DNA from: Flavonifractor sp052065355
GTDB taxonomy: Bacteria; Bacillota; Clostridia; Oscillospirales; Oscillospiraceae
Assembly: GCF_052065355.1 (NCBI RefSeq)
Contig: NZ_JBQHUF010000004.1
Span: 62,001-126,000 of the forward strand
Direction: 5' to 3'
Length of the DNA: 64,000 nucleotides
The notes below the pieces were generated by a model. The model searched no databases. It was not told where the DNA came from and worked only from the letters and a program-made list of their open reading frames with translations. Positions 18,291-26,204 of the stretch are shown here, piece by piece. Position 1 is the stretch's first letter; every line of letters starts with the position of its first letter. Both the position numbers and the translations under genes were made by a program.

Positions 18291-19433
18291 ATGGCCCAGA
18301 GAGGGAGAACAACCAGAAGCACCGGCAGCCGGGTGGCCGGCTCTGCCAGAAGACCTGCCCGGAAGAAAAAGCGTGCCCGCTCCCCGCTGGGGCGGCTGGC
18401 CCGCATCCTGTACTGCATGCTGGTGGCGCTGTCCGCCGTCATTGTGGTGACCTACGCCGGGGTGCGCATCGCCGCCCGGCCGCCTGAGATCAAGGACGAC
18501 CCGCCCGCCGCCGCGGACAACTCGCCGTCGGGTGACCAGGAGACGGAGGATTCTCCCGCCATTTCGGAGGACCCGGGTCCCCAGCGGAAGGAGTACACCT
18601 ACACCTTCCTGCTGGTGGCCACCGACCAGTCCAGCGGCAACACCGACACCATGATGGTGCTCACCTATGACACGGTGAACCAGAAGGCCGGTCTGGTCTC
18701 TCTCCCCCGTGACACCATGATCAACGGGGTGAAGGAGTCCGACGGCAGCCACTTCTACAAGCTGAACAGCACCTACGCCTACAACGGCATCGAGGGTCTG
18801 AAGAAAGAGGTATCCCAGATCCTGGGCATCCCCATCGACTTCTATGTAAAGGTGAACACCCGGGGCTTTGTAAAGCTGGTGGACGCCATCGGCGGCGTGG
18901 ACTTCAACGTGCCGGTGAACATGAACTACGAGGACCCCACCCAGGACCTGTATATCCACTTCAACAAGGGAATGCAGTGGCTGTCCGGCTCCGACGCGCT
19001 GAAGGTGGCCCGCTGCCGCCAGAACTCCTATTATGACGAAGCTTCCGGCAAGTGGAAGACCTACGACGCCTACTCCAACGCCGACATCGGCCGGACGGAG
19101 ACCCAGCGGAACCTGCTGACGGCGGTGCTGAAAAAAGCCCTGTCCCAGCCCCAGAACTTTGCCACCTACTATGATATCTTTTTGGAGAACGTCCAGACCG
19201 ACCTGGTCATGAGCGACCTGCTCTTTTTTGCGGAAAAGGCCCTGTACTTCGACTTCTCCAACGGCCTTTCCACCGCGGTGCTGCCCGGTGACGGCACGGT
19301 GACCTACCACGGCTGGACCTACTGCTATCAGCTCTATCCCGACCAGGTGCTGGAGCTGGTGAACACCCAGGGCATCAACCCCTACACCACCGACCTCACC
19401 GCCGACATGCTGAACATCGCCCAAAAATATTGA
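18291..19433 (+). CDS. LytR-CpsA-Psr (LCP) family glycopolymer ligase
   Basis: 380 residues: a basic N-terminus (about 1-35), one membrane anchor (about 36-62), an acidic spacer, then an extracellular LCP domain. Family motifs include NTDTMMVLTYD (about 115-125), LVSLPRDTMI, and the Arg-rich RCRQNS and GRTETQRN segments that bind the pyrophosphate lipid. LCP enzymes attach anionic polymers or capsule from undecaprenyl carriers to peptidoglycan. The ATG at 18291 follows AAAGGGG. Two stacked promoters precede it. Its neighbours (LtaS-like enzyme, deacetylase, VanW protein) fit an envelope theme. Confidence 0.93.
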   Translation: MAQRGRTTRSTGSRVAGSARRPARKKKRARSPLGRLARILYCMLVALSAVIVVTYAGVRIAARPPEIKDDPPAAADNSPSGDQETEDSPAISEDPGPQRKEYTYTFLLVATDQSSGNTDTMMVLTYDTVNQKAGLVSLPRDTMINGVKESDGSHFYKLNSTYAYNGIEGLKKEVSQILGIPIDFYVKVNTRGFVKLVDAIGGVDFNVPVNMNYEDPTQDLYIHFNKGMQWLSGSDALKVARCRQNSYYDEASGKWKTYDAYSNADIGRTETQRNLLTAVLKKALSQPQNFATYYDIFLENVQTDLVMSDLLFFAEKALYFDFSNGLSTAVLPGDGTVTYHGWTYCYQLYPDQVLELVNTQGINPYTTDLTADMLNIAQKY

Positions 19434-19440
19434 CAGAGCA

Positions 19441-19730
19441 AGAGCCCTGACGCCTGGCGTCAGGGCTCTCAGCGTGTCGAGAAAACTCGACACGCTTCTC
19501 AAAAATGCAAGCATTTTTTCGAGGGGATACAGCCCGCTGCGTCGCACGCGCAAAGCGCGTACGCTTGCGGGCTGAGAAGTGTTTTTTCCGAGGCACATGT
19601 CCCCGGAAAAAACAGATTTTTATTCTATTCCGCCGCCTGCGGGCGGCGGAACTCTGCCGAGGTCTTTGTCCGATGCAAGAGCGGAGCCCTCTCTTGCGTT
19701 GCGTTTGCCTTTTTCGACAGCCTGCTCTTT
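19441..19730. repeat. Intergenic cluster of about six successive hairpins
   Basis: No coding gene is visible in these 290 bases. They contain, in order: a 13-bp inverted repeat AGAGCCCTGACGC (19441-19469) right after the LCP stop; AGCGTGTCGAG / CTCGACACGCT; AAAATGC / GCATTTT; CAGCCCG / CGGGCTG enclosing further short pairs; TGTTTTTTCCG / CGGAAAAAACA; a GCCGCC / GGCGGC stem; and a weaker GCAAGAG / CTCTTGC stem. The first may terminate LCP transcription, although no long T run follows it. The others could be extragenic palindromic repeats or a structured RNA; sequence alone does not decide. Confidence 0.6.
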
Positions 19731-20495
19731 TCACGGATATGCGTTCCAGTAGCTCTTCCCCGCCTCCAGGGAGATGCCCCGGGCGGCAAAGAGCTCTTCG
19801 ATGGTGCAGAAATAATATCCCTGCTCATGGAGGGTGTCCACAATGGCCAGAGCGGCCTCCACCGATTCGGGAAAAATGTCGTGCATCAGGATGATGCCGC
19901 CGTCCCTGGCGCTGCTCACCACCTCCTGGATCACCCGCTCCGTGTTCTGGTCCTTCCAGTCCTCCGGGTCGATGGACCAGAGGATGATGGGACACCCCGC
20001 CCAGGCCTTCACGCTGTCGTCCAGGATGCCGTAGGGCGGCCGGAGGAGGAAGTCGTTGTGGTCCAGGGTGGCCTTGAGCACCTGCCGGGTCTTTTCCACC
20101 TGGGCGTCGAAGTCCGCCCGGTTCAGGTCGGTGAGCTGGACGTGGTCGTAGGTGTGGATGCCGATCTGGTGTCCCTCCCGGTCCATCCGCCGCACCACAT
20201 CCCGGTTGTCCTCCACCTGGGCGCCAATGAGAAAGAAGGTGGCTTTCACCCCCCGCTCCGCCAGACCGTCCAGCAGGGCGGTGGTGGTGGACCGCCGGGG
20301 TCCGTCGTCAAAGGTGAGGGCAATGAGCTTCTGCCCGCCGCTCTCCATCTCCTCCACCTCACCTACCAGGGGCGCGTCCGCCGTTATGCTGCCGTCATCC
20401 CGCCCGTACCAGGCCAGAGCCGTCGCCCCGGCCAGAGCAAAAAGCAGCAGCAGGGTCCAGCCGGACCACCGCTGCCGCCTCCAGTTTCCGTTCAT
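19731..20495 (-). CDS. Polysaccharide deacetylase (NodB domain), membrane-anchored
   Basis: 254 residues with an N-terminal membrane segment (about 13-30) and an extracellular NodB domain. Motifs: catalytic base and metal Asp in TFDDGP (about 61-66), zinc ligands in HTYDH, RPPYG, WSIDPEDW, and the final His motif ILMHDI. The family removes acetyl groups from peptidoglycan or other N-acetylglucosamine polymers, often for lysozyme resistance. The ATG at 20495 lies after a G-rich leader that can pair with an upstream CCCGCCC, which may modulate translation. The target polymer is unknown. Confidence 0.92.
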   Translation of the reverse strand: MNGNWRRQRWSGWTLLLLFALAGATALAWYGRDDGSITADAPLVGEVEEMESGGQKLIALTFDDGPRRSTTTALLDGLAERGVKATFFLIGAQVEDNRDVVRRMDREGHQIGIHTYDHVQLTDLNRADFDAQVEKTRQVLKATLDHNDFLLRPPYGILDDSVKAWAGCPIILWSIDPEDWKDQNTERVIQEVVSSARDGGIILMHDIFPESVEAALAIVDTLHEQGYYFCTIEELFAARGISLEAGKSYWNAYP

Positions 20496-20557
20496 ATCCC
20501 GCCCGCCGCCTTTCCGGAGGTTTTTCGCCTCCTCAGTATGCGTTCCGGGCGGGTTTT

Positions 20558-21235
20558 TTATTCTCCCCGCGGGTCGGGGTCGCCCTCCAGCAGCTCCATA
20601 TACTGGTAATAGGGCAGCAAAAATTCATAATCGGCCACCAGGGCGTCCGCCAGGTCGTGGGACCACAGCAGGTCGCAGTGCTCCTCCTCATGGCTGAGGG
20701 AAAAGCTCTTTTTGGCGTACCAGGGAGCCAGCAGCGGAGAGGGCGCCGCCTTGGGCCGCTTGTACTCCGGACCCTCCAGCACGAACCGGTCCTGCCGGTT
20801 CAGGCGCCGGGTCAGCTTCTCCATGGGAGCCGGGTCCCGGTCCATTCTGGCCCGGAACTTGGCCATGGTCAGGGGCGGCGCCTGCCAGAAGCCCATGCCG
20901 CAGGACCAGCTGTCCGGGGTGAGCTCGAACCAGAACACCGGGGCGAAGGCGCCGTCCTCATGGGGGCGGTGGAGGCTCAGCCACAAATGGTCCTTGTAGG
21001 GTCCCCGGCCGAAGAGCCGGCGGGCGTCCCGGTAGATGCGGGACACCTTGCACACCATAGGCAGGTCGGGGTGCTTGTCGTGAAAGCGGTCGTACACCTC
21101 GGCGCTGAGGGCTTTCATGGGGGCCAGCAGGTGGGTCCGATACTCCTCCTTGTGGGCCTCGAACCAGGACCGCTCGTTGTTGAACCGGATGCCCCACAGA
21201 AAATCCACCGTGGCGCCGGAAAAACCTTGAAACAT
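20558..21235 (-). CDS. DUF2461 family protein
   Basis: 225 residues resembling the DUF2461 (TIGR02453) family, which is widespread and uncharacterised; the recognisable segment is FLWGIRFNNERSWFEAHK near the N-terminus and SRIYRDARRLFGRGPYKDHL in the middle. The ATG at 21235 was chosen because AAAGGAG is nine bases upstream; an in-frame TTG at 21256 would start before that ribosome site. Soluble, no signal peptide. It has no clear functional link to its envelope-related neighbours. Confidence 0.85.
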   Translation of the reverse strand: MFQGFSGATVDFLWGIRFNNERSWFEAHKEEYRTHLLAPMKALSAEVYDRFHDKHPDLPMVCKVSRIYRDARRLFGRGPYKDHLWLSLHRPHEDGAFAPVFWFELTPDSWSCGMGFWQAPPLTMAKFRARMDRDPAPMEKLTRRLNRQDRFVLEGPEYKRPKAAPSPLLAPWYAKKSFSLSHEEEHCDLLWSHDLADALVADYEFLLPYYQYMELLEGDPDPRGE

Positions 21236-21258
21236 TATCTTTTTCTCCTTTGTCAAAG

Positions 21259-21289
21259 CTATGCCCCCCGGCCAAGCCGGGGGGCATAG
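21259..21289 (-). terminator. Terminator-like hairpin after the VanW gene
   Basis: A 14-bp perfect stem CTATGCCCCCCGGC with a CAA loop, between the VanW stop and the DUF2461 start on the minus strand. The T run after it is poor (GCTTTGAC), so termination may be partial. Confidence 0.65.
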
Positions 21290-21301
21290 GGCTGGGTGTT
21301 G

Positions 21302-23140
21302 TCAGGCCGCCGGGCTCTCCTCCACCGGCTCCATGCCCGGTCCGGCGGTAGCGGTGGGCGCGGGAGTGGGAGTGGCACTGGGCTCAGCGCTGGGTGTAGT
21401 CGTAGGCGTGGCAGTGGGTGTGGCCGACGGCGTCGCCGAGGGGGTGGCAGAAGGCGTGGCCGTAGGCGTGGGGCTGGGCGTGGGCGTCACCGGGGTCTCG
21501 GTCATCAGACCGGTCTCGGGATTGATGCCCAGCCGGGCGGCGTCGGCGGGGTTATAGTAGTACACCGCGTTGGAAGCCTTGTAGGTGTTGCGGTAGAGGA
21601 AGATGGTGTCCACCGTCTTGCCGTTTTTGTCCACCAGCTTCTGGTACACGTCCACGGTATAGCCGTTGTAGCGGTTGTAGTTGGGGTCACGCTGGGGCGC
21701 GCTGCCCACGGGGATGCTCTCGTCGGGCTTATAGGTGTTCTTGTAGGCCACCTTGGAGACCACCACGCTGTAAGGCTCGCCGTGGATGCCGGTGGTGTCG
21801 GTGCCGTAGATGGTCACATGGAGGTTGTGGCTCTTGTCCTGATAGGCCTCGATCTTGATGGGGTAGTCGGTGTTGTTCTTGAAGCGGAAGTCCAGCTGAT
21901 CGCTCCACACGGTGGCGTCGGTGCCGATGACCGGCATATAGCCGCCGTTGAAGGCGTGCTTGTTCCGCTCCACGATCTCCAGATTGGCCTTCAGGGTCAC
22001 CCAGTACAGGGTGGAGGACAGCTGGCAGATGCCGCCGGCGGTGGCGTCCACGCTCTGGCCGTTCTGGTAGGTGCCCGCCTTCTTGTAGCCGCTGGACAGG
22101 GTGTAGGGCCCGCAGTGGTCGTTGTAGGAGAACACCTCACCGGGCAGCAGAATGGTGCCGTTGACCCGGCTGGCGGCCAGGTCGATGTTGTACCAGCGCT
22201 CGGCAGGGCTGGAGCACTTGGTGGAGCCGGAGCCCAGCACGTCCTTGAACAGGCTGTTCTTCAGGTCCTCCGTGGAGATCTTGGGCTCGGTGAGGGTGAC
22301 GGGCACGGTCACGTCGGTCCCCTCCTCCGCCTCGTTCACCAGGCGGCGGGCCTCCTCCACGTCAAAGTCCACTCCGGTGACGGAGGGGACGATCTCATAG
22401 GTGTCGGCGTCCAGATAGGCGTCGGCCGCCGGCACGCAGATCTCGCTCTGAATGGCGGCAAAGTCGGGCTCCACCGGCGGAGCGGTGGTGACCTGGGCCT
22501 CCACAGGGCCATAGGCCGCAGGCTCGTCATTGGACAGCAGATGTCCCATCCGCTCCTCCAGAGCGGCGGTAAGTGCCTCGGTGTCAATGGTGCGGCCGGT
22601 AACGCCCTTATGGAACACCAGCTCGTTGTTTTCAAAGGTCCAGGTGGTCTGGGACTCCTGGTCGGCGCACTCCTGGATGGCCTGCTCCACCGCCCTGGGA
22701 GTGCCGTTGAGACCGACAGAGACGGAATAGCGGGCTCCGGAGGTCAGCGCGGCCAGATACCGTCCGCCCCGCAGGAAAAAGCTGCCGCTCTGGTCGGAAG
22801 CGGCGGCGCCCACCGCGTCCTCGGTATGGACGGTAAAGTCGGTGCCGGGCACGGTGTAGGTCCGGCCCTCACAGGTGAACTCCACCGACTGTCCGGCCAG
22901 GGTCTCCGCCATGCCTTTCTCTATGGTGTCTACCGCCTGCTCCCGGGTCTGGCCGCCCACATCGACACCGCCGATGGTGGTATTGGGCCAGAACGTTCCG
23001 CCCCCGGCATAGGCGCACAGGCCCGCATAGCCCGCCAGCAGCGCCAGCAGGACCACGATGACCACAATCAAAACGACCTTGCCCTTGCCCGGCTTTCCTC
23101 CGCCGGAGGGCTGTACGCGTTTACCTTCTACATATCCCAT
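21302..23140 (-). CDS. VanW family protein with peptidoglycan-binding-4-like domains and a Pro/Thr tail
   Basis: About 612 residues. A basic cytoplasmic N-terminus, one membrane segment (about 22-45), then extracellular domains resembling the PG_binding_4 module (FWPNTTIGGVDVGGQTREQA), and a VanW domain (about 300-430; NGTILLPGEVFSYND and GGICQLSSTLYW). The last 55 residues are a low-complexity tail of TPS/TPT/ATP units, like a wall-spanning stalk. VanW proteins are common in Firmicutes but of unknown biochemical role. The ATG at 23140 with GGAG eight bases upstream is preferred to a GTG three codons earlier. A consensus promoter lies upstream. A role in the envelope is inferred from topology and neighbours. 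Confidence 0.88.
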   Translation of the reverse strand: MGYVEGKRVQPSGGGKPGKGKVVLIVVIVVLLALLAGYAGLCAYAGGGTFWPNTTIGGVDVGGQTREQAVDTIEKGMAETLAGQSVEFTCEGRTYTVPGTDFTVHTEDAVGAAASDQSGSFFLRGGRYLAALTSGARYSVSVGLNGTPRAVEQAIQECADQESQTTWTFENNELVFHKGVTGRTIDTEALTAALEERMGHLLSNDEPAAYGPVEAQVTTAPPVEPDFAAIQSEICVPAADAYLDADTYEIVPSVTGVDFDVEEARRLVNEAEEGTDVTVPVTLTEPKISTEDLKNSLFKDVLGSGSTKCSSPAERWYNIDLAASRVNGTILLPGEVFSYNDHCGPYTLSSGYKKAGTYQNGQSVDATAGGICQLSSTLYWVTLKANLEIVERNKHAFNGGYMPVIGTDATVWSDQLDFRFKNNTDYPIKIEAYQDKSHNLHVTIYGTDTTGIHGEPYSVVVSKVAYKNTYKPDESIPVGSAPQRDPNYNRYNGYTVDVYQKLVDKNGKTVDTIFLYRNTYKASNAVYYYNPADAARLGINPETGLMTETPVTPTPSPTPTATPSATPSATPSATPTATPTTTPSAEPSATPTPAPTATAGPGMEPVEESPAA

Positions 23141-23224
23141 GATTCTCACTCCAACGATCTCCCCTGCCCGGCAGGAGAGACGATCTATCTTCAGGGGTCG
23201 AAACCACCCCTTTCATGTCTCAAC

Positions 23225-23253
23225 ATTATAGTAACTCCCAAGGGGAAATGCAA
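23225..23253 (-). promoter_or_regulatory. Promoter of the VanW gene
   Basis: On the minus strand TTGCAT, 17 bases, TATAAT: a perfect -10 box at optimal spacing, in the divergent region between VanW and the XpaC-like gene. Confidence 0.8.
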
Positions 23254-23372
23254 TTACAGAACGGTTACACCGGGAAACCGCTTTACAGTCCGGGTGTTTC
23301 GCAGTATCATAAAGTCACGTTCATCTTTCATCTTTTTTAAAGAAGTTATCCAGCGAATCTTTAACACTTCTG

Positions 23373-23381
23373 TGATACAAT
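23373..23381 (+). promoter_or_regulatory. Extended -10 promoter of the XpaC-like gene
   Basis: TGATACAAT, i.e. an extended -10 (TG-n-TACAAT) without a convincing -35 box, about 40 bases upstream of the start codon. Confidence 0.5.
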
Positions 23382-23422
23382 AGCAATCGTTAAATCATTT
23401 GGGAATGTGAGGGACATGGCCC

Positions 23423-24538
23423 ATGGCAAATTATCAAAATCGAAATACGCCCAATTCCCAGGACCTGGTGTACTGGATCATCACCGCGCTCCTGCTGGTT
23501 ACCATCTGGCCCATCGGCCTGTTTCTGCTGCTGCGCAAGGTGCTGGGCGGGAAAAAACGGCGGCAGTATAACGCCTGGCAGCCGCCCCGGCAGGCGGCTC
23601 CCGGCACCCAGGGGATGCCCGGCATGAACCGGAACCGGCAGGGCAAGCCCATCGACCTGAACAAGGGCAAGGGCATGATGGTGGCCGGCATCGTCCTGGC
23701 GGCCATTTTCGGCATCACCCTGATCAGCGGCTTCCCCACCGTGGCGCTGGGCACCAGTCTGGTGAATGCCCTGGCGGCCATGTCGCCGGTCATCGGCCTC
23801 TTCCTGGGCAGTCTGGCCCTGGCCTGGGCGGGCGGCCGGCGGAACAAGCAGGCCAAGCGGTTCCGCAAATATGTAGCCCTTATTGGCAAGCGGGAGAGCG
23901 TCTCCATCACCACTCTGGCTCAGGCCATGCCCACCACCTTCCGCAAGGCTTGTGCCGATCTTCAGGATATGCTGGACGACGGCATTTTAGAAACAGGCTA
24001 TCTGGACATGTCCACCGGCCGGCTGATCCTCAGCGACGAGGGGCTCCAGGACAAGCCGGAGCCGCCCAAGCAGGAGCAGGAGGAGGCCAAGCCGGAGGAG
24101 GCTCCCCTGGACATGAACGACGACAACGCGGTACTCAGCGAGATCAAGCGCCTCAACGACGACATCGACGACGAGGTCATGAGCCGGAAGATCGACCGCA
24201 TCGGGGAGATCACCGGCAAGATCTTCGCCTATCAGAAGCAGCATCCCAACCGTGCCGGGCAGCTGCGCAGCTTTTTGAACTACTACCTCCCCACCACCCT
24301 GAAGATCCTCAAGGCCTACGCCCGGATGGAGGAGCAGGGCATTGAGGGAGAGAACATCCGCTCGGCCAAGGAACGCATCGAGGGCATGATGGACAAGGTG
24401 GTGGACGGGTTTGAGAAGCAGCTGGATAAGCTCTTCCAGGACGACGCCATGGATATCGCCACCGACGTGCAGGTGCTGGAGCAGATGCTGGAAAAGGACG
24501 GCCTGTCGGGAGACGGCGGCATGACCCTGGGCGGCTGA
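23423..24538 (+). CDS. XpaC-like (5-bromo-4-chloroindolyl phosphate hydrolysis family) membrane protein
   Basis: 371 residues. Three hydrophobic segments at about 15-37, 85-105 and 115-137; then a winged-helix-like stretch (about 150-205, KYVALIGKRESVSITTLAQ) and a charged C-terminal half with coiled-coil character (DDEVMSRKIDRIGEITGKIF). The C-terminal half matches the XpaC family, named from a colour-assay phenotype in Bacillus; the real function is unknown and partners are often TelA-like tellurite-resistance proteins, absent here. The ATG at 23423 has GAGGG nine bases upstream. Confidence 0.8.
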   Translation: MANYQNRNTPNSQDLVYWIITALLLVTIWPIGLFLLLRKVLGGKKRRQYNAWQPPRQAAPGTQGMPGMNRNRQGKPIDLNKGKGMMVAGIVLAAIFGITLISGFPTVALGTSLVNALAAMSPVIGLFLGSLALAWAGGRRNKQAKRFRKYVALIGKRESVSITTLAQAMPTTFRKACADLQDMLDDGILETGYLDMSTGRLILSDEGLQDKPEPPKQEQEEAKPEEAPLDMNDDNAVLSEIKRLNDDIDDEVMSRKIDRIGEITGKIFAYQKQHPNRAGQLRSFLNYYLPTTLKILKAYARMEEQGIEGENIRSAKERIEGMMDKVVDGFEKQLDKLFQDDAMDIATDVQVLEQMLEKDGLSGDGGMTLGG

Positions 24539-24586
24539 GCCCAGGGCCATGGTTCACAATTCGTTTACATAACCTTTAAATTCTAT

Positions 24587-24611
24587 CCACCCTTTCCCAG
24601 CGAAAGGGTGG
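24587..24611. other. Hairpin between the XpaC-like gene and the structured element
   Basis: A 10-bp perfect stem CCACCCTTTC / GAAAGGGTGG with a five-base loop, about 50 bases after the XpaC-like stop. It has no T run on either strand; it could be a weak terminator or part of the leader of the following element. Confidence 0.5.
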
Positions 24612-24619
24612 TATCTTAT

Positions 24620-24823
24620 AGTCACAGCCAAGCTGAACGAAATAAAAGCGGGCGCCGGGAACGTGCGGAAGGAGAAATGCCATCCGTGGCGCGTTCAGAA
24701 CACCGGGCAGCTTTTGTGACTGCCCCCCGGCTGTGGGGGCAGACCAGAAACAACACGGGGCCACGTGTTACAATATAAATCAAAAGGGTCCGGGACTTTG
24801 AGAAGTCCCGGACCCTTTTCCTT
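24620..24823 (+). ncRNA. Candidate structured non-coding RNA, unassigned class
   Basis: No credible gene lies in the roughly 296 bases between the XpaC-like gene and ackA. On the plus strand the sequence folds into one long interrupted hairpin: AGTCACA (24620) with TGTGACT (24715), AAGC with GCTT, TGAAC with GTTCA, GCGCC with GGCGC and CGGA with TCCG. Two further stems follow (CTGCCCCC / GGGGGCAG; AACACG / CGTGTT), and then a 17-bp terminator. Nested pairing on this scale is typical of a functional RNA, but I do not recognise 6S, SRP, tmRNA, RNase P or a known riboswitch. The strand is uncertain because the pairs also form on the other strand. Confidence 0.45.
24782..24819. terminator. Bidirectional terminator, 3' of ackA and of the structured element
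   Basis: A 17-bp perfect stem (AAAAGGGTCCGGGACTT and its complement) with a TGAG loop and A/T runs on both sides; it ends ackA on the minus strand and the structured element on the plus strand. Confidence 0.92.
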
Positions 24824-24834
24824 GTTCAATAATC

Positions 24835-26031
24835 TTAGCCCTTGACGATGGCGGCGGTATCCATGGCGATCATGAGCTCCTCGTCGGTGGGGATGAGCAG
24901 CACCTTCACCTTGGAATCGGGAGCGGAGATGACGGTCTCCTTGCCCCGGACCTTGTTGGCCTCGGCGTCCATCTTCACGCCCATGAACTCCAGGCCGGAG
25001 GCGGCGTTGTAGCGGGTGATGGCGTCGTTCTCGCCCACGCCGGCGGTGAACACGATGGCGTCCACACCGCCCATGGCGGCGGCGTAAGCGCCGATGAGCT
25101 TCTTCACGCTGTACTGGAAGGCCTCCAGAGCCAGGGAAGCGCGCTGATTGCCGTCGTTGCCGGCGTTCTCAACGTCGCGGAAGTCGGAGGACACGCCGGA
25201 GATGCCCAGCACGCCGGACTTCTTGTTGAGGATGTTCATCATTTCCTTCATGTCGTACCCGTGCTTGTTCATCAGGTACTCCAGGATGCCGGCGTCCAGG
25301 TCGCCGGAGCGGGTGCCCATGGGCAGACCGGCCAGGGGGGTGAAGCCCATGGAGGTGTCCACGCTCTTGCCGCAGTCCACGGCGGCCACGGAGGAGCCGT
25401 TGCCCAGGTGGCAGGTGATGATCTTCAGCTCTTCAATGGGCTTGCCCAGCATAGCGGCGGCACGGGCGGACACATAGCGGTGAGAGGTGCCGTGGAAGCC
25501 GTAGCGGCGGACCTTGTCCTGCTCATAGTACTCGTAGGGCAGAGCGTAGATATAGCTCTTGGCGGGCATGGTCTGATGGAAGGCGGTGTCGAACACAGCC
25601 ACCATGGGCACGCCGGGCATGACCTGCTGGCAGGCCTTGATGCCGGTGATGTTGGCGGGGTTGTGGAGAGGAGCCAGGGGGATGCACTCCTCGATGGCGG
25701 CCATGACCTCGTCGGTGATCAGCACGGAGGAGGCAAACTTCTCGCCGCCGTGGACCACGCGGTGACCCACCGCGTCGATCTCGGAGGCGCTCTTGATCAC
25801 GCCGTGCTCGCTGTCCAGCAGGGCGTTCAGCACGGACTGAATGGCCTCAGCATGGGTGGGCATGGGGATCTCAAACTCATACTTGGCGTCCTTAGCGGGG
25901 ATCTTGTGGGTCAGGCGGCCGTCGATGCCGATCCGCTCGCACAGGCCCTTGGCCAGCACTTCCCGGGTCTCGGGGTCCATCAGCTGATATTTCAGGGAAG
26001 AACTGCCGGCGTTGATGACCAGAACTTTCAT
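24835..26031 (-). CDS. ackA: Acetate kinase
   Basis: 398 residues, the usual length. It makes ATP and acetate from acetyl phosphate, the last step of acetate fermentation, in the cytoplasm. Motifs: MKVLVINAGSSSLKYQL at the N-terminus, GFHGTSHRYV around the catalytic His region, and the nucleotide-binding HLGNGSS segment. The ATG at 26031 is preferred to one three codons earlier, because AAGGAG lies 11 bases upstream of it but only two from the earlier one. No phosphotransacetylase gene lies beside it. A promoter is visible and tmcAL is read divergently, an arrangement I recall from other clostridia. Confidence 0.97.
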   Translation of the reverse strand: MKVLVINAGSSSLKYQLMDPETREVLAKGLCERIGIDGRLTHKIPAKDAKYEFEIPMPTHAEAIQSVLNALLDSEHGVIKSASEIDAVGHRVVHGGEKFASSVLITDEVMAAIEECIPLAPLHNPANITGIKACQQVMPGVPMVAVFDTAFHQTMPAKSYIYALPYEYYEQDKVRRYGFHGTSHRYVSARAAAMLGKPIEELKIITCHLGNGSSVAAVDCGKSVDTSMGFTPLAGLPMGTRSGDLDAGILEYLMNKHGYDMKEMMNILNKKSGVLGISGVSSDFRDVENAGNDGNQRASLALEAFQYSVKKLIGAYAAAMGGVDAIVFTAGVGENDAITRYNAASGLEFMGVKMDAEANKVRGKETVISAPDSKVKVLLIPTDEELMIAMDTAAIVKG

Positions 26032-26119
26032 TGGGTCCATCTCTCCTTACTTGTTACTTGTTAACCGTCGCTTGTGCGTTCTTTCGTTGTGTAGTAAAAT
26101 AAACTCGCATGTCTATCTT

Positions 26120-26148
26120 ATTCTATCCCTTTTTTCCAGAAAGGACAA
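26120..26148 (-). promoter_or_regulatory. Promoter of ackA
   Basis: On the minus strand TTGTCC, 17 bases, TAGAAT, leaving a leader of about 80 bases before the ackA ATG. Confidence 0.6.
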
Positions 26149-26204
26149 CCCGCATTTTGTTAGAAAGCAGGATTTTTTTCCTCTTTCTGTTTGGAGGAAC
26201 GGCT

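Noticed and set aside
20500..20545. A CCCGCCC/GGGCGGG pair with a T run on the plus strand near the deacetylase start
   Set aside because: No plus-strand gene ends here. It could occlude the deacetylase ribosome site on the minus strand, but pairing is short and not perfect, so it is mentioned only in the gene entry.
21340..21480. Tandem short repeats (Pro/Thr codons) in the VanW gene as a phase-variable microsatellite
   Set aside because: The units are three or six bases and in frame, so changes in number would alter the length but not the reading frame; this is better seen as a flexible tail.
24576..24764. A 62-codon minus-strand frame in the gap before ackA
   Set aside because: No ribosome site, no recognisable protein, and it lies across the nested stems that I interpret as a structured RNA.
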